Shown here piece by piece: positions 24,072 to 32,010 of a stretch of 45,689 nucleotides of DNA. Every line of letters begins with the position of its first letter. The stretch's first letter is position 1. Under the pieces are notes generated by a model. The model did no database searches. It was not told the DNA's origin and saw only the letters and a list, made by a program, of their open reading frames with translations. The position numbers and the translations under genes were made by a program. The stretch is from positions 3,398-49,086 of the forward strand of contig DLAJ01000038.1 in the NCBI GenBank assembly GCA_002493905.1, given 5' to 3'. Source of the stretch: Lachnospiraceae bacterium UBA7050. GTDB taxonomy: Bacteria > Bacillota > Clostridia > Lachnospirales > Lachnospiraceae.

Positions 24072-24848
24072 TTACTGTGGTATGGAATGTCCCTGCATTC
24101 CCTGTACGCCACTGTCGTCAATCTCCTCGATACCGCCTGCAGAAATCCGGATTGCGTCCCTGATCTCCTTTTCGCTGATACCGCTCTCCTGCATGAGCTC
24201 CTCCACCGTTACTTTTCTGCGAAGCTCCCCATACAGCGCTTTGGCCTGCTCTGCTATCTTTTGGACGCGTGAAAGTACCTTTTGGTTGACTTTCTTTTCA
24301 TCCAGATTTTCGCCAATATACTCTTCCATCGCATCCATGACCATTTTGGCAAGCATGCCAGGAACCTCGTCCGGATTTTCTAAGGCACCGGCCATTTCTG
24401 CGCCGAGCGCAAGAGCCACATTACCCTCTCCGATCAAATCCTCCAGATAAACGCCCTGCCCCGCATAGAGCTTGGAAATTTCCACGACCTCCGGGAGAAA
24501 CGCCTCCACAAGCCGTTTTTTTGCATCCGCTTCTCCCGCCATCGCCGCCATGGAAAGCGCGCGCCGTTCTCCGTCGCTGGGCACCGGAAGCGTTTTTAAT
24601 TCCTCAAGATACAGTTCCAGATAGCTTTTCTCGTCATCGCTCAGATACTCCTCTTCATCAGCTTTTTCGCCGATTCCGATATGGTTCTGCCTGAAATAAT
24701 CATATAAAAGCTGCTCCTTCTCAGGACTGAGCGCAAGCTCCTTAACAAAATCCTGCACCTGTTCTTCGGACAGGACATGCCCCTGCAGGCGCGCCGTATT
24801 TTTCAGCTCCTCCAGCTTTTTCAAAAATTGCTCTTCCCCGCTCATCAT
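24072..24848 (-). CDS. Sigma-70-like protein lacking regions 2.4 and 4
   Basis: The 258 aa product reads like a shortened housekeeping sigma factor. Residues about 5-60 resemble region 1.1 (EEQVQDFVKELALSPEKEQL, NHIGIGE). Residues about 74-105 resemble region 1.2 (YLELYLEELKTLP). Residues about 109-150 resemble regions 2.1-2.2, including DLIGEGNVAL, close to the core-polymerase-binding DLIQEGNIGL. The aromatic promoter-melting region 2.3 and -10-reading region 2.4 are replaced by acidic sequence (about 150-185). Residues about 190-236 resemble region 3 (RKVTVEELMQESGISEKEI). There is no region 4, so -35 recognition looks impossible. It may bind core RNA polymerase as a modulator. AAGGAG lies 5 nt before the first of two adjacent ATGs. 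Confidence 0.72.
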   Translation of the reverse strand: MMSGEEQFLKKLEELKNTARLQGHVLSEEQVQDFVKELALSPEKEQLLYDYFRQNHIGIGEKADEEEYLSDDEKSYLELYLEELKTLPVPSDGERRALSMAAMAGEADAKKRLVEAFLPEVVEISKLYAGQGVYLEDLIGEGNVALALGAEMAGALENPDEVPGMLAKMVMDAMEEYIGENLDEKKVNQKVLSRVQKIAEQAKALYGELRRKVTVEELMQESGISEKEIRDAIRISAGGIEEIDDSGVQGMQGHSIPQ

Positions 24849-24889
24849 CCCCGCTCCTTTATACTTCTCTTCACACTAATCCCCATTCC

Positions 24890-25011
24890 GGAGCGTTTAC
24901 GCGACGGGGCGACGCGAATATCAGATTCGCGTCTGCCATCAAGGCTTATTTGTGACGCTCCAGCACAAATAGCCGATTGAAAAATCAGTGCATCAGCATG
25001 ATTTTTCAATC
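24890..25011 (-). repeat. Structured repeat element with three consecutive hairpins
   Basis: Three stem-loops fill the gap between the rhomboid-like and sigma-like genes. Perfect 9 bp arms lie at 24911-24919 and 24925-24933. An 11-12 bp stem with one bulge pairs 24943-24954 with 24964-24974. Perfect 13 bp arms lie at 24975-24987 and 24999-25011. In addition GGAGCGT (24890-24896) can pair with ACGCTCC (24955-24961), an alternative to the middle hairpin. The last arm ends in the rhomboid-gene stop codon. A degenerate copy at 24005-24060 suggests a dispersed repeat family, though in place it would also act as the leader of the sigma-like gene. Confidence 0.75.
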
Positions 25012-25952
25012 TAATTTCTCCGCACATGCTGGTGCGTAAAAAGATGATACTGGCAGTATTCGTAATTTCCCTCACATTTGGAACAGAAACGGAATTCGAG
25101 CGTCGGATCATCTTCCTCGGTTCTGCCGCAGATCGCGCATTTGTGCCTCGTGATGCCTCCTTTGGGTCTGGAAGCGCTGCGGTATTCCATCTGGCGTTTT
25201 TTCTGTTTGACAGTTCTATGCGGCTTATTCCTGCGGGTCGCCATAAAGAAAATAATAAAGTTTAACAGCGAAGCCCCAATTGTAAAGGCAAGCAGCCATC
25301 CTACCTGAAGAATATCCAGCACCATCAGAACCACATAGACAATGCCAAGATATTTTACTTTCATCGGGACAATGAACCACAGCATGACCTGCATATCGGG
25401 ATAAGTCGCCGCAAAAGCCAGAAAGATGGACATATTGATATAGTACGTGCTGAACAGGCTGCGGAAAACATTCTGATATAAGAACTGCATCTTCGCCAGT
25501 GTTCCTATTTTCTGCGGATCAGCGGGAATACCCATCATCTGAAACACAAGCGACATGGATACATCGTTGATCTTGGGAAAATCAAAAATGGCAAACCAGC
25601 CTGCAAGCAGAAAGCTCGCAATCACCGTGAACAAAATCCCGCCAAAAATATAAACATTATAATAAAAGGTTCCCCATGTCCGCTCTAAGTTCGTGCCGAG
25701 CGAATAATAAAGCATCAGCATGATCAGCAAAAAGAAAATGTTGCTGGAGCCGGGCGGAATCAGTACCCACGTAATAAGCCGCCACACCTGTCCCCGCATA
25801 ATTGCAAACGGATTTAAGGTCAGATAATCTGCAAAACTGCTGTTCACCAGCTGAATCAGGTATCCTCCGGCATAACTTAAGATCAGATACAATGACAGAT
25901 TCGGAATCGCGTATTTCCCCAGTTTCAACTCCAGCTTGTTCAAAAATTTCAT
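25011..25952 (-). CDS. Rhomboid-like membrane protein with C-terminal zinc ribbon, apparently non-proteolytic
   Basis: The 313 aa product has six or so membrane spans in a rhomboid/derlin-like layout (MRGQVWRLITWVLIPPGSSN, YYSLGTNLERTWGTFYYNVY, SIFLAFAATYPD, VPMKVKYLGIVYVVLMVLD). The usual rhomboid GxSG catalytic serine motif is missing at the equivalent place, where YINMSIFLAF is found. A basic linker leads to a zinc-binding tail with C-x2-C (CAIC), C-x2-C (CSKC) and a terminal C/H cluster (CQYHLFTHQH). This suggests a membrane chaperone-like or adaptor role rather than a protease. The start at 25952 fits the family, although its AAAGG site is about 12 nt away. Confidence 0.8.
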   Translation of the reverse strand: MKFLNKLELKLGKYAIPNLSLYLILSYAGGYLIQLVNSSFADYLTLNPFAIMRGQVWRLITWVLIPPGSSNIFFLLIMLMLYYSLGTNLERTWGTFYYNVYIFGGILFTVIASFLLAGWFAIFDFPKINDVSMSLVFQMMGIPADPQKIGTLAKMQFLYQNVFRSLFSTYYINMSIFLAFAATYPDMQVMLWFIVPMKVKYLGIVYVVLMVLDILQVGWLLAFTIGASLLNFIIFFMATRRNKPHRTVKQKKRQMEYRSASRPKGGITRHKCAICGRTEEDDPTLEFRFCSKCEGNYEYCQYHLFTHQHVRRN

Positions 25953-25996
25953 ATGATTACCATACCTTTCCCTCAAAAACATTCCGATTGTAACAC

Positions 25997-26025
25997 ATCT
26001 TACCATTCATTCCATAAAAAGTAAA
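25997..26025 (-). promoter_or_regulatory. Possible promoter of the rhomboid-like gene
   Basis: TTTACT (26020-26025) and TAAGAT (25997-26002) on the minus strand are 17 bp apart, about 45 nt before the start codon. Both boxes are imperfect. Confidence 0.4.
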
Positions 26026-26056
26026 CAAAGCAGGCTCGTTGTTTATTCTTTTTTAA

Positions 26057-26085
26057 TTGAACTTTTTTATCGCGTAGCGTATAAT
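26057..26085 (+). promoter_or_regulatory. Promoter of the dehydratase-activase gene
   Basis: TTGAAC (26057-26062), a 17 bp spacer and a perfect TATAAT (26080-26085) precede the only large plus-strand gene. The leader then carries a small hairpin (GATTGAAAA paired with TTTTCAGTC) just before AGGAGG. Confidence 0.8.
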
Positions 26086-26168
26086 GCCTGTGTATCTAAA
26101 ATTTGAATGAAAAAAGACGGAAGATTGAAAATGAAGTTTTCAGTCTTTTAAGGAGGATAGTTACAAAC

Positions 26169-29100
26169 ATGAATACTCTATCGACCGCAAATGCAGCCGA
26201 AAGGTATACACTTGGCATTGATATCGGTTCCACAACAGTAAAAATTGCGATTCTGAACGCTTCGCATCAGATTCTTTTTTCCGATTACCGCAGGCATTAT
26301 GCCAATATCCGCGAGACTCTGCAGGGTCTGCTGTCGGACGCCTATGCAAAGCTCGGGAACCTCACACTGCATCCGATGATTACCGGTTCCGGCGGCTTGA
26401 CGCTTGCCAATCATTTAGGTGTTCCGTTTAATCAGGAAGTGATCGCCGTTGCGACGGCCTTAACGGAGCTTGCGCCAAAAACCGACGTTGCCATAGAGCT
26501 TGGAGGCGAGGACGCAAAGATCATTTATTTCGAGGGCGGGAATGTCGAACAGCGTATGAACGGAATCTGTGCCGGCGGTACCGGCTCTTTTATCGACCAG
26601 ATGGCATCCCTCCTGCAGACCGATGCGCCCGGCTTAAACGAATATGCCAAAAATTATCACTCGCTCTATACGATCGCTGCGCGCTGCGGCGTCTTTGCAA
26701 AATCCGATATTCAGCCGCTGATCAATGAGGGTGCTACCAAAGAAGACCTTGCCGCTTCCATTTTTCAGGCGGTTGTCAATCAGACAATTTCCGGTCTTGC
26801 CTGTGGCAAGCCGATTCGCGGACATGTAGCGTTTCTCGGCGGTCCGCTTCATTTTCTGAGTGAATTAAAGGAAGCGTTTATCCGCACCTTAAAGCTTGAT
26901 GACGAGCATATCATCGACACGGATAACTCCCACCTGTTCGCCGCAATCGGCTCCGCCATGAATGCAAAGGACGAAGTTTCCTTTACGATGGAAGAAATGG
27001 TCGGCAAGCTTTCCTCCGACATTAAAATGGAGTTTGAGGTTGAGCGTATGGAGCCGCTGTTTTCTTCTGAAGCTGAGTACGATGCATTCCGTGCCCGTCA
27101 CGACAGCCACTGTGTAAAAACATCGGAGTTAAAGCACTACCGCGGTAACTGTTTCCTCGGCATCGATGCAGGCTCTACCACCACAAAGGTTGCACTGATC
27201 AGCGAATCCGGCGATCTTCTGTATTCATTTTACAGCAACAACAACGGCAGTCCGTTAAAGACCGCGATTTCCTCCATTCAGGAAATCTATTCGCTGCTCC
27301 CGAAGGAGGCTCATATCGTCCGCTCCTGCTCCACCGGCTATGGTGAAGCGCTGATCAAAGCCGCTTTCTTATTAGACGACGGAGAAGTGGAAACTGTCGC
27401 GCATTATTATGCCGCAGCATTCTTTGATCCTGCCGTGGACTGTATCCTGGATATTGGCGGTCAGGATATGAAATGTATTAAAATTAAAAACCAGACCGTG
27501 GACAGCGTGCAGTTAAACGAGGCATGCTCCTCCGGCTGTGGTTCTTTCATTGAGACGTTTGCCAAATCCCTGAATTACAGCGTACAGGACTTTGCAAAGG
27601 CTGCGCTGTTTGCAAAACATCCGATTGACCTGGGCACGCGCTGTACCGTGTTTATGAATTCCAAGGTTAAGCAGGCGCAGAAGGAAGGCGCTTCCGTCTC
27701 CGATATCTCTGCCGGCCTTGCCTATTCCGTCATCAAAAATGCTCTGTTTAAGGTGATCAAAGTATCCGATGCCTCCGAGCTTGGCAGCCACATCGTTGTG
27801 CAGGGCGGAACTTTTTATAACGACGCCGTTCTCCGCAGCTTTGAGGCGATTGCCGGCTGTGAGGCAATCCGCCCCGACATTGCGGGCATCATGGGAGCGT
27901 TCGGTGCGGCGCTCGTTGCCAGAGAACGTTTTATGTCAACCTGCGGTTATCAGACCACGATGCTTTCCATCGAACAGATCAACGCACTGGAATTCACCAC
28001 AAGCATGGCAAAATGCAAGGGCTGCACGAACAACTGCCGTCTGACGATCAACCGTTTTTCCGGCGGCAGGCAGTATATCTCCGGAAACCGCTGCGAGCGC
28101 GGACTTGGCAAACAAAAAAACGAACACAACGTGCCGAATCTGTATGAATATAAGCTTTCCCGCATTTTCGGCTATGAACCGCTCCCGCCTGAACAGGCGC
28201 ACCGCGGCACGGTTGGAATCCCGCGCGTCTTAAATATGTACGAAAACTACCCTTTCTGGTATACGTTTTTTACCAGACTGGGCTACCGCGTCGTGCTTTC
28301 TCCGAACTCAAACCGCAAGATTTATGAGCTCGGTATAGAATCGATCCCGAGCGAGTCCGAATGTTATCCGGCAAAGCTCGTGCATGGCCATATCATGTGG
28401 CTTATTCATCAGGAAGTGGATTTCATTTTTTATCCCGCCCTGTTTTACGAGCGCAACGAATTTTCAGACGCCAACAACCACTATAACTGCCCGATCGTCA
28501 CCTCCTACTCGGAAAATATTAAAAACAATGTGGAAGAAATCGGACGCGGCGAAGTCGTTTTCCGCAATCCTTTTATGGCTTTTACGAGCGAAGATACCAT
28601 ATCCTCCCAGCTCATAAAAGAATTTACCGAACTGACCCCCGCTGAGATTAAGAGTGCGGTGCATGACGCATGGATGGAGCAGGAAGCGGCAAGAAAGGAC
28701 GTTCAGAAAAAGGGCGAAGAAACGCTCGCATGGTTAAAAGAAAATCACAAGCGCGGCATTGTGCTTGCCGGACGTCCCTACCATATTGATCCCGAAATCA
28801 ACCACGGTATTCCGGAACTCATTAATTCCTACGATATTGCCGTTTTAACGGAGGATTCCATCTCCCACTTAGCAAAACCAGAACGTCCGCTCATCGTCTC
28901 AGACCAGTGGATGTACCATTCCCGCTTATACGCGGCGGCAAGCTATGTCAAGGCAGTGGATTATCTAGACCTGATCCAGCTCAATTCCTTTGGCTGCGGC
29001 TTAGACGCCGTAACCACTGATCAGGTCAATGATATTCTTTCCGGTTCCGGCAAGATTTATACCTGCTTAAAGATCGATGAGGTCAACAATCTCGGCGCGG

Positions 29101-30500
29101 CCCGTATCCGTATCCGCTCGCTGCTCTCGGCAATCCGCGTCAGGGAGGCCAAACAGCAGAAACGCGAAATTCACTCTTCCGCCATGAACCGTGTGCTTTT
29201 CACGGAGGAGATGAGAAAAGATTACACGATTCTCTGCCCGCAAATGTCGCCGATCCATTTCGGGCTTCTGCAGGCTGCATTTAACAAATGCGGTTATCAT
29301 CTGGAGGTTATGGACAACGACGGGAAACAGGCTGTCAATGTCGGCTTAAAATATGTCAATAACGACGCCTGCTATCCTTCCCTGATGGTAGTCGGGCAGA
29401 TCATGTCCGCCGTCTTATCAGGAAAATACGATACGCATAAGCTTGCATTCGTCATGTCCCAGACAGGAGGCGGCTGCCGTGCAACCAACTATATCGGCTT
29501 TATCCGCCGGGCACTTGCCAAAGCGGGCTACGGCTATATTCCGGTCATCTCCATCAATTTATCCAAGCTGGAGAGCAACCCCGGATTTAAGATCAATGCG
29601 GAAATGTTACTGCGCGCGGTCTACGCGGTCACACTCGGCGACCTGTTTATGCGCTGTGTATACCGGATGCGCCCTTATGAAGCGGTTCCGGGCTCCGTTG
29701 ACAAACTCCACCGCGAATGGGAGGCGCGCTGCGAAAAACTCGTGACGTCAAAGCATATCTCTTACCGTAAGTTTAAGAAGATGTGCCGCGAGATTGTCCA
29801 TGATTTTGATCATATCCCGATCACCGATGTGAAGAAACCCCGTGTCGGCGTCGTCGGTGAAATTCTTGTCAAATTCATGCCGGCTGCCAACAATCATCTG
29901 GTGGAACTGTTGGAAGCCGAGGGTGCGGAAGCTGTCGTTCCCGATCTGATGGACTTTATGCTCTACTGCTTCTACAATCAGATATATAAATCAGAAAATC
30001 TCGGCACGAGCAAACGTTCTGCCAGACTTGCAAAACTCGGTATCTGGGCGATTCAGCATTTCAGGGGAGCCGCCGCAAAAGCGCTTTCTGAAAGCAGGCA
30101 TTTTTCGCCGCCCGCCAATATTTATGACACGGTGAAGAATGCGCAGACCATTGTCTCCATCGGCAATCAGACCGGAGAGGGCTGGTTTTTAACCGGCGAG
30201 ATGCTGGAACTGATTCACGACAACACGCCGAACATCGTCTGCACGCAGCCGTTTGCCTGTCTGCCGAACCATGTCGTCGGCAAGGGCGTCATCAAGGAAA
30301 TCCGCCGGCGGCATCCCGAATCCAATATCGTCGCAATCGACTACGATCCGGGTGCAAGCGAGGTCAACCAGTTAAACCGCATCAAGCTGATGCTCTCGAC
30401 AGCACAGAAGAATCTGTCGAAAAGCCTGACAAAAAATACGGCAGCGGACATGGGTGCGGAAGGTACTGCCGCCCCGGCACCAAAGCAGGAAGTTTCCTAA
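26169..30500 (+). CDS. Large 2-hydroxyacyl-CoA dehydratase activase-like protein (two BadF/BcrA ATPase domains plus DUF2229/HgdB-like part)
   Basis: Activases of this family use ATP to drive a low-potential electron into radical 2-hydroxyacyl-CoA dehydratases. The 1443 aa product has a first ASKHA ATPase domain (YTLGIDIGSTTVKIAIL, residues about 12-270) and a second (NCFLGIDAGSTTTKVALI, about 325-590). Each has an iron-sulfur-bridging-type Cys pair (NGICAGGTGSF..ARCGVF; NEACSSGCGSF..TRCTVF). A Cys-rich stretch (KCKGCTNNCRLTINRF) leads to a long DUF2229/dehydratase-like region. No separate dehydratase subunits adjoin it, so its partner is unknown. The start has AGGAGG 12 nt upstream. A more upstream ATG lacks support. 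It is monocistronic, with its own promoter and terminator. Confidence 0.93.
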   Translation: MNTLSTANAAERYTLGIDIGSTTVKIAILNASHQILFSDYRRHYANIRETLQGLLSDAYAKLGNLTLHPMITGSGGLTLANHLGVPFNQEVIAVATALTELAPKTDVAIELGGEDAKIIYFEGGNVEQRMNGICAGGTGSFIDQMASLLQTDAPGLNEYAKNYHSLYTIAARCGVFAKSDIQPLINEGATKEDLAASIFQAVVNQTISGLACGKPIRGHVAFLGGPLHFLSELKEAFIRTLKLDDEHIIDTDNSHLFAAIGSAMNAKDEVSFTMEEMVGKLSSDIKMEFEVERMEPLFSSEAEYDAFRARHDSHCVKTSELKHYRGNCFLGIDAGSTTTKVALISESGDLLYSFYSNNNGSPLKTAISSIQEIYSLLPKEAHIVRSCSTGYGEALIKAAFLLDDGEVETVAHYYAAAFFDPAVDCILDIGGQDMKCIKIKNQTVDSVQLNEACSSGCGSFIETFAKSLNYSVQDFAKAALFAKHPIDLGTRCTVFMNSKVKQAQKEGASVSDISAGLAYSVIKNALFKVIKVSDASELGSHIVVQGGTFYNDAVLRSFEAIAGCEAIRPDIAGIMGAFGAALVARERFMSTCGYQTTMLSIEQINALEFTTSMAKCKGCTNNCRLTINRFSGGRQYISGNRCERGLGKQKNEHNVPNLYEYKLSRIFGYEPLPPEQAHRGTVGIPRVLNMYENYPFWYTFFTRLGYRVVLSPNSNRKIYELGIESIPSESECYPAKLVHGHIMWLIHQEVDFIFYPALFYERNEFSDANNHYNCPIVTSYSENIKNNVEEIGRGEVVFRNPFMAFTSEDTISSQLIKEFTELTPAEIKSAVHDAWMEQEAARKDVQKKGEETLAWLKENHKRGIVLAGRPYHIDPEINHGIPELINSYDIAVLTEDSISHLAKPERPLIVSDQWMYHSRLYAAASYVKAVDYLDLIQLNSFGCGLDAVTTDQVNDILSGSGKIYTCLKIDEVNNLGAARIRIRSLLSAIRVREAKQQKREIHSSAMNRVLFTEEMRKDYTILCPQMSPIHFGLLQAAFNKCGYHLEVMDNDGKQAVNVGLKYVNNDACYPSLMVVGQIMSAVLSGKYDTHKLAFVMSQTGGGCRATNYIGFIRRALAKAGYGYIPVISINLSKLESNPGFKINAEMLLRAVYAVTLGDLFMRCVYRMRPYEAVPGSVDKLHREWEARCEKLVTSKHISYRKFKKMCREIVHDFDHIPITDVKKPRVGVVGEILVKFMPAANNHLVELLEAEGAEAVVPDLMDFMLYCFYNQIYKSENLGTSKRSARLAKLGIWAIQHFRGAAAKALSESRHFSPPANIYDTVKNAQTIVSIGNQTGEGWFLTGEMLELIHDNTPNIVCTQPFACLPNHVVGKGVIKEIRRRHPESNIVAIDYDPGASEVNQLNRIKLMLSTAQKNLSKSLTKNTAADMGAEGTAAPAPKQEVS

Positions 30501-30526
30501 TCTGTTCTATATATGTTCTATATAAA

Positions 30527-30578
30527 GGAAGAATCAAAAAAAGAGTCCCGGAATGGAACTCTTTTTTTGATTCTTCCG
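30527..30578. terminator. Strong bidirectional intrinsic terminator
   Basis: Nearly perfect 20 bp arms (30527-30547 and 30559-30578, one extra A) enclose an 11 nt loop. The A/T-rich ends give a T-tract in both directions. It closes the plus-strand activase and the minus-strand MATE gene, which converge here. Confidence 0.92.
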
Positions 30579-30615
30579 CCCTGTCATAATGCTGATATCA
30601 GCCGCAGGACTGCCT

Positions 30616-31953
30616 CTACGAAGGCTGTTCTTCCTTATGCTCCTCCTGTTTGATGAAACCTTTCGTCTTCCACCTGCCTGACTGCCAGCGCAGAAACATG
30701 CAGACTGCGCGCGCACATTCGTCTAAAGCAAGTCCGATGTACGCGCCCACCGCCATCAGATTCAACCGTATTCCAAAAAACCATGTCCCGCCTACCATGC
30801 AGATATACATAAAAATGACCGCTATGATCGTGGTAAAGAGAGCATCCCCGCTTGTCTTTAATGCCTGTCCGAAAACCAGATTGCTCACACGCCCCACTTC
30901 AAGAATAATGTCAATTGCCAGCAGTTTAGACACTAAAGCAATCATGCCGGCATCCTCCGTAAACAGGCGGAGAAGCTGTCCTGCACTTAACACAAAGATC
31001 AGTTCCAGCCCCGCAGCGATACAGATTCCGATGCCCGCCGCTTTTTTGGTACCCTTATCACAGGCGTCAAAATCCCGTTCGCCAATTCTCCACCCCGTCA
31101 TGATCGCGTTTGCCTGCGCCAGCGCCGCACCTGCACAATAAGAGAAATTCGTGATCTGGGCTGCATAAGCTCTTGCCGTCACATTCATTCCTGCCTCATC
31201 CATCTGATTTAAGAAACGGACAGTCAGCGTCATTGCGACATTATAAAATGCTGTTTCCAATGCCGCGGGCAGGCCCACTCTGATGATCTGTAAAAAAACC
31301 TCCTTATTTTTTAACCGTTCAGGGTCCTCATCTGCCCGGATCAGCCGCTTCGATACTTGCACAACAATCACCAGATTCAGCGCCTTTGACAACACCGTAG
31401 CGGCGGCAACACCTGCCACACCGGCATGAAATCCGAACAAAAAGACTGCATTGAGACACAGATTCAGTACATTTGCCGAAACAGTGGCGATCAGCGGCTG
31501 TCTGGTATGCCCAAATGCTCTTAAATAGCCGGAAAAAACTGGTATCAGCGCATTTAGGAAGCAGCCTCCTCCAACAATCCGGAGATAAGTTTTGGCATAT
31601 TCCATCAGAACCGGAGCCACACCCACCCATTTCAAAACCTGCCCCGAAAACAGAAAGAGGAATACGGAAAGTACAATCCCCGACAACAGATTAAATACTG
31701 CGCCAAGTCTCCTTGCCTGATATGCAACACCAATTCTTTTCGCGCCGATATACTGCGTCATAACGGCGATCATGCCCGCTGACACAATCTGAAACATAAT
31801 AATAAAAATGCCGATATAGGTATTTGCTGTCCCGACCGCTCCGACCGCATCATCTCCCACTGTCGAGAGCATAATCGTGTCCACCATGCCCGCAAGCATA
31901 TAGCACAAGGTTTCCAACGCAATCGGTACCGACAATTTTGCAAAAGATTTCAT
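30616..31953 (-). CDS. MATE family efflux transporter
   Basis: MATE proteins export drugs or metabolites using an H+ or Na+ gradient. The 445 aa product from MKSFAKLSVPIALETL has about 12 membrane spans in two halves. Typical segments include MLAGMVDTIMLSTVGDDAVGAVG, QYIGAKRIG, YLRAFGHTRQP and FGQALKTSGDALF. The start at 31953 has GGGGG 12 nt upstream. The ATG four codons earlier directly abuts that site and is less likely. The GH13 gene ends 58 nt before it on the same strand, so co-transcription is possible. Substrate is unknown. Confidence 0.9.
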   Translation of the reverse strand: MKSFAKLSVPIALETLCYMLAGMVDTIMLSTVGDDAVGAVGTANTYIGIFIIMFQIVSAGMIAVMTQYIGAKRIGVAYQARRLGAVFNLLSGIVLSVFLFLFSGQVLKWVGVAPVLMEYAKTYLRIVGGGCFLNALIPVFSGYLRAFGHTRQPLIATVSANVLNLCLNAVFLFGFHAGVAGVAAATVLSKALNLVIVVQVSKRLIRADEDPERLKNKEVFLQIIRVGLPAALETAFYNVAMTLTVRFLNQMDEAGMNVTARAYAAQITNFSYCAGAALAQANAIMTGWRIGERDFDACDKGTKKAAGIGICIAAGLELIFVLSAGQLLRLFTEDAGMIALVSKLLAIDIILEVGRVSNLVFGQALKTSGDALFTTIIAVIFMYICMVGGTWFFGIRLNLMAVGAYIGLALDECARAVCMFLRWQSGRWKTKGFIKQEEHKEEQPS

Positions 31954-32010
31954 AACAGGATACATCCCCCGCCTTTTATTTGCATACAGCGCCTTTGAAG
32001 CGGCACCCGG

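Noticed and set aside
24845..25111. 88-codon minus-strand frame between the rhomboid-like and sigma-like genes
   Set aside because: It overlaps the end of the rhomboid-like gene in another frame and then reads through the hairpin repeat. The stems explain the openness better than coding.
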